Assembly: GCA_030762175.1 (NCBI GenBank)
Contig: CM060833.1
Coordinates: forward strand, 166,895,001-166,959,000
DNA length: 64,000 bases
Source of the DNA: Metallyticus violacea
Taxonomy: Eukaryota; Arthropoda; Insecta; Mantodea; Metallyticidae
Direction: 5' to 3'
Shown: one piece after another, positions 60,521 to 64,000 of the stretch
Position numbering within the stretch: the first letter of the stretch is position 1
Layout of the letters: each line of letters begins with the position of its first letter
Position numbers and translations under genes: made by a program
The notes under the pieces: generated by a model
Database searches by the model: none
What the model was told of the DNA's origin: nothing
Seen by the model: only the letters and a program-made list of their open reading frames with translations

Positions 60521-60524
60521 AATA

Positions 60525-61320
60525 AGCTTATCCTACTGTAAATTAAATGGATTAATCTTACACTTCATTTCTGTATAATAAAAATGTTATACGTAATTTA
60601 CCTCAATATCTGTTGATTGTGTGAAAACAAGTCACGCAAAAAGTTAAGGTGTACACTCATATAGATTCATATGTTTCGTTCCCGCCAGATCCTGAAGTTT
60701 TTGACTTATCTATTTTCGTCATTTCCCTGATATTTTAAGTTGTGCATCTTTTCCCCACTTCACCAACCTCAACTTTGAGGACAGAAGCAATTTCACGTAA
60801 ACAATATTTGCTCGCGTTTCTGTCCCTGAAAGTTTTATTTTGAAGATCTCAAATACATTTTATCACTTCCATTTATTCTATTGAACATAAAGTTTTTGTG
60901 ACTACCACTCCATGTTTGTTGTTTATCGAAGAGAAAAAAAACTGCGAGTGAATGTGCGCATGACCAGCTGCTGAACAAGAATTGTTTTCGATTGTCTAGC
61001 GATACAGGGAACTTTCCTCTACATTATAGAACTGGTTCATTTGTGTGAAACATGAAAGAACGTATTCCATACTGATCGGAACACACGTTCTATACAAAAA
61101 CTTGCCGCTGTGAACGCACCTTAAGAGGTCAAGAAGAACAAATGCGTTTGAGAACATCTCTCTGAAGATATCTAAAAGTAGCGCAGCAGACACCAGTTCT
61201 CTTGGCGTGTTTCTAAAGACTGTAAGACCCCTTGACAGTCCCAGAAAACGGATGTCATGAGATTTTGTATTTGTACATTTTAACTTAACAACTTAATCAC
61301 AGTGAATGTGATATTTGCAA
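60525..61320. other. No gene recognised
   Basis: AT-rich; probably the flank of the Harbinger element. Its terminal repeats were not located. Confidence 0.45.
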
Positions 61321-61329
61321 CAACTGCAT

Positions 61330-61490
61330 GGAAAAAATTAATAAGAGCTGAACGCACTGCACTGCAGTGGATTTCTAATCACTGCGGATTTGTGGAAACG
61401 AAGGAGCAGATGAGTTGGCGAAATGAAACAACCAGATCCTCCTTTGCCCCTACAGCATATTACAGTCACCTGTATAGAAACAGATGCGTG
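61330..61490 (+). pseudogene. Non-LTR retrotransposon RNase H fragment
   Basis: LQWISNHCGF in one frame (near 61363) passes by a one-base shift to GNEGADELAK (near 61395). Together they are the RNase H motif L-Q-W-x-P-S-H-C-G-x-x-G-N-E-x-A-D-x-L-A of Jockey/CR1-type LINEs. The reverse transcriptase was not found upstream. The preceding bases (AERTALQW) fit the same domain. Confidence 0.7.
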
Positions 61491-62858
61491 GCGACCATGG
61501 CTGAAAAACACCTCAGCATTTGCCCTCTCAACTGTTTCTATTGGCAATGCCTTTGGTGATTATTTTTATCGTTCTTTGTGTTGGGCTGCTCGTCGACTTA
61601 TGACCGAGAAGTCGGAGATGGGCAAAGATTAAAAAAAAAAAAAGTTTGAATTTTTGTGTGACTTTGTTGGCGAGTGAGCATGATACACAATATATTGATT
61701 GTCGTTTCACTTTCGGGGTTTTTGTGTCAGATCTATTTGGCCCACAAACTCGTCCCAAAAAAGTCAACGCAGCACCCGTCCACTCAGCTTTGTGATCACT
61801 TGTGAAAATCCACCTTGCATTGGTGGAAGACACTTCCGCACATTGAGCGCGAACTTTACTAAAAGACAAATTCTTATATGAGATGTGATCATTCTTTTGT
61901 TTCATCTCATCCAGACGTGTGACCTGATCTCTCCACAAAATGAATGTTTGTTTTAGCGTTTTTTATGCATTATGCACTATACTTCCTAACTCTATTTCAT
62001 TCATACCAACTTATCCAATAGACTGCAGAACGTTTTTGAATAATTCAACATGATTATTTTTTTCCAGTATTTAAAAAATTGCAGCAGGCGAATGTCTACA
62101 TCACACTGAAGGCGGCTAATGCGAGACCGGCTGTAACTAAAACAGCTGCGCAGTTATTTACAAACTACCATCATATTTTGTCCCGCGGTTGATGAATATT
62201 TCAAGTGTGAAGGATTTATGATGTCGTTTTATTTTACTCAGCAATTGTATAACAATATTTCATAAACGTTTAAAATAAATTAATATTGCCATATTATGCA
62301 ACATGTTACAACAAGGTTAAGACATTGTATCGTCAAAGAATTCATTGTTGAATAAGAGTGGGGTGCATTTAGATCAAAGCAAACGTGCCGTTCAAACTTA
62401 AATGTGAATTTCGATCAGTGGCGTGCGGTCCAATAATGAATTTTGCGTCACCTATTTATGATTTTTTTTAAATATTTTTCAAGAGTTAATATTATTTTTG
62501 GCTTTTATGAAAATTATTTTATGTATCATTTATAACCTGAACATTACAACAAAACACTCCAACTCCACTTAATACGCAGTAGACAAAGGAACACGATCTC
62601 ATCAAGTTTTAATTTACTATCTCTACGGTCGAAAAAGTGTGGAAACTCTCTTTAATCGATCTAATTAATGCGTTGATGTTTAGTTCCCATTAACTTTTTT
62701 TTTTTATATTCTTCAAGTTTAATTCGAAATAGACAACTCTTTGTTGAATGCCTCTTCCCACTTCTACACAAACACTGGCCTAAGGAACTGGGTACCATTC
62801 TTAGGCTGTGCCATTTTGTTTCTTATTTCCAAATCCATCATTTCATTCTCTCCAAATT
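61491..62858. other. No gene recognised
   Basis: A 136-codon minus-strand ORF (61938-61528) and the overlapping plus-strand ORF 61699-61881 show no domain that could be named. Possibly LINE 3' sequence near 61500. The rest is AT-rich. Confidence 0.4.
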
Positions 62859-63132
62859 AACGCCAAGAGTGGTCGAGGTCGTTAAGGCGCGATCTCGTGA
62901 GCGGAAAGTCTGGGGCTCAAATCCCGCCAGGAACATCCTCCCTGACTGAGGATTTTCCATATTTTCCTGAGTTCTCATAAACGGCAAATGCCGAGGAGGT
63001 ACCCTAAACTTAGGCCTGGAACGTTTCCTTCATTAAAAAAAAATCCTTTTCCAATATATCATTTCATTTCATGTGTCACCAGTGTTCACCGCCTGTGGGG
63101 CCTCAGTAGTAAAAACGGGTTTTGAACACTTA
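62859..63132 (+). repeat. SINE family B, copy 12, full length
   Basis: Head ACGCCAAGAGTGGTCGAGGT, B box TGGGGCTCAAATCCCGCCAG (slightly decayed), complete body and tail GTAAAAACGGGTTTTGAACA, followed by poly-A. Confidence 0.93.
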
Positions 63133-63134
63133 TC

Positions 63135-63171
63135 AAAAAAAAAAAAAAAAAGAAAGAAAGAAAGAAAGAAA
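63135..63171. repeat. Poly-A and (GAAA)n at a SINE 3' end
   Basis: About 17 A residues and then five GAAA units directly follow SINE B copy 12, as expected for a tail that later diversified. Confidence 0.95.
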
Positions 63172-64000
63172 AACGAAAGCTCTCCAAATTGAGTATATCT
63201 AATTTCATTAAATCTATAACACCTAACTCACTTTTCGATCTAAAGATCCTAAACTTGCCTATTTTATTATTTATTTTGCTTTTTTAAGAAAATAAAACAA
63301 GGCACGTGTCTGAAGCAAAGAGGGAATGAGTGAGAAAATGACCTTAAAATTATAATGAACATATTGAAATGTTAAAATATGAATAAATAAATATAAAAGT
63401 TTCCTTCCATTTTTAAAATTTAGTTTAGATGCCTTACCTACAGCATTTCATTTTGGTATCAAAGAGACAACATTTATTTAAGAGTTAAGAAAAAAGATTC
63501 TGTTTCTACAAAAAGAATTATTGAAAAACTAGACATTTTGTGAATGGACTTGTTATATTGGCAATGCAATAAAGGAAAGAAGAAAACGCAGAAAATTATT
63601 TTTTCCCTCGTTGTAAAAAGATTAGCACTTGTCTGCGCAATTAGCCAGTCTTACGGCATGTGTTTTAAGTATTAGGTAGGGATAAAGCGAGAGATGTTGT
63701 AATACAATGCAGTTGCGCGAGAACGAGGTTTGGTCTTGTATTCTGAGATTGGTCAACTCTATTTTTTTTTTCCTCTCCCACAATCCACTTAATATATTTC
63801 TGTTGTATCCTATCTTGTATTTACATGCCCTTTTATCATTGAATAATACATAATAGTATTCTATTGCTTGTTGCTATTGGAGCTGCCAGATCTCAATTTG
63901 AATACAGCCATGGTTCTATGGAAAATTTATGTACAGAAAACTGTTCAATACGTAACGTAATATAAACAACAGTCTATAGAGAATATTTTAAGGGTTTTTT
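63172..64000. other. No gene recognised
   Basis: AT-rich flank. A minus-strand GTAAGG near 63434 was tested as a donor for the Pax first exon and rejected. Confidence 0.5.

Noticed and set aside
61528..61938. 136-codon minus-strand ORF as a host or zinc-finger gene
   Set aside because: No motif of any known zinc-finger or THAP type is complete; overlaps an ORF on the other strand.
63420..63470. Possible first exon of Pax3/7 ending at GTAAGG on the minus strand
   Set aside because: The donor phase does not give Gly at the junction with the 54401 acceptor, and the upstream codons do not resemble the N terminus of the family.
1..64000. CRISPR arrays, operons, Shine-Dalgarno sites or prophage
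   Set aside because: The sequence is eukaryotic: introns, SINEs, mariners and a NUMT. No regular spaced repeats of CRISPR type are present.

Overview
The window is intronic and intergenic DNA from a large, AT-rich arthropod nuclear genome, almost certainly an insect. Four things point there: paired-domain exons of insect Pax3/7 type, a fossil of insect mitochondrial cytochrome b, many mariner/Tc1 transposons, and tRNA-derived SINEs. The mix of three SINE families, long AT/ATT microsatellites and many DUF4817-type and D34D mariners resembles large cockroach/termite-like (polyneopteran) genomes. The species cannot be fixed from sequence alone, and this guess rests on recalled similarity rather than a search.

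The one host gene supported here lies on the minus strand. Two exons encode a complete paired domain. The N-terminal (PAI) part is at 54401-54098 and the C-terminal (RED) part at 45065-44959. The junction phases match, both splice sites are visible, and the intron between them is about 9.0 kb. This is a Pax3/7 (paired / gooseberry / gooseberry-neuro) transcription factor gene. No 5' exon with the start codon was recognised between 54402 and 64000. No octapeptide or homeobox exon was recognised between 1 and 44958. Those parts probably lie outside the window, so most of the window would be intron or flank of this gene.

Everything else that can be named is mobile or repetitive. Five copies of one mariner lineage (D,D34D, about 1.26 kb) lie near 15.4, 29.0, 35.2, 41.9 and 57.0 kb; the last is nearly intact. 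Older or different mariner/Tc1-type relics lie near 10.2, 14.7, 17.5, 19.1, 23.9, 24.7, 28.7/30.3, 42.5, 43.6, 52.7 and 55.8 kb. A PIF/Harbinger relic with divergent accessory-protein and transposase remnants occupies about 58.2-60.5 kb. A LINE RNase H fragment is at 61.3 kb.

SINE family A has 8 copies, class-II-tRNA-like family B has 14, family C has 3, and one further tRNA-headed repeat is at 27.2 kb. Microsatellites commonly sit at SINE 3' ends. A nuclear mitochondrial insertion lies at 31.8-32.1 kb. A degenerate minisatellite built on an AACTGTTAC core lies at 40.4-41.1 kb, between the RED exon and the missing homeobox. Remaining stretches are AT-rich DNA without recognisable coding potential; the short ORFs in them are read as chance or as translated repeats.
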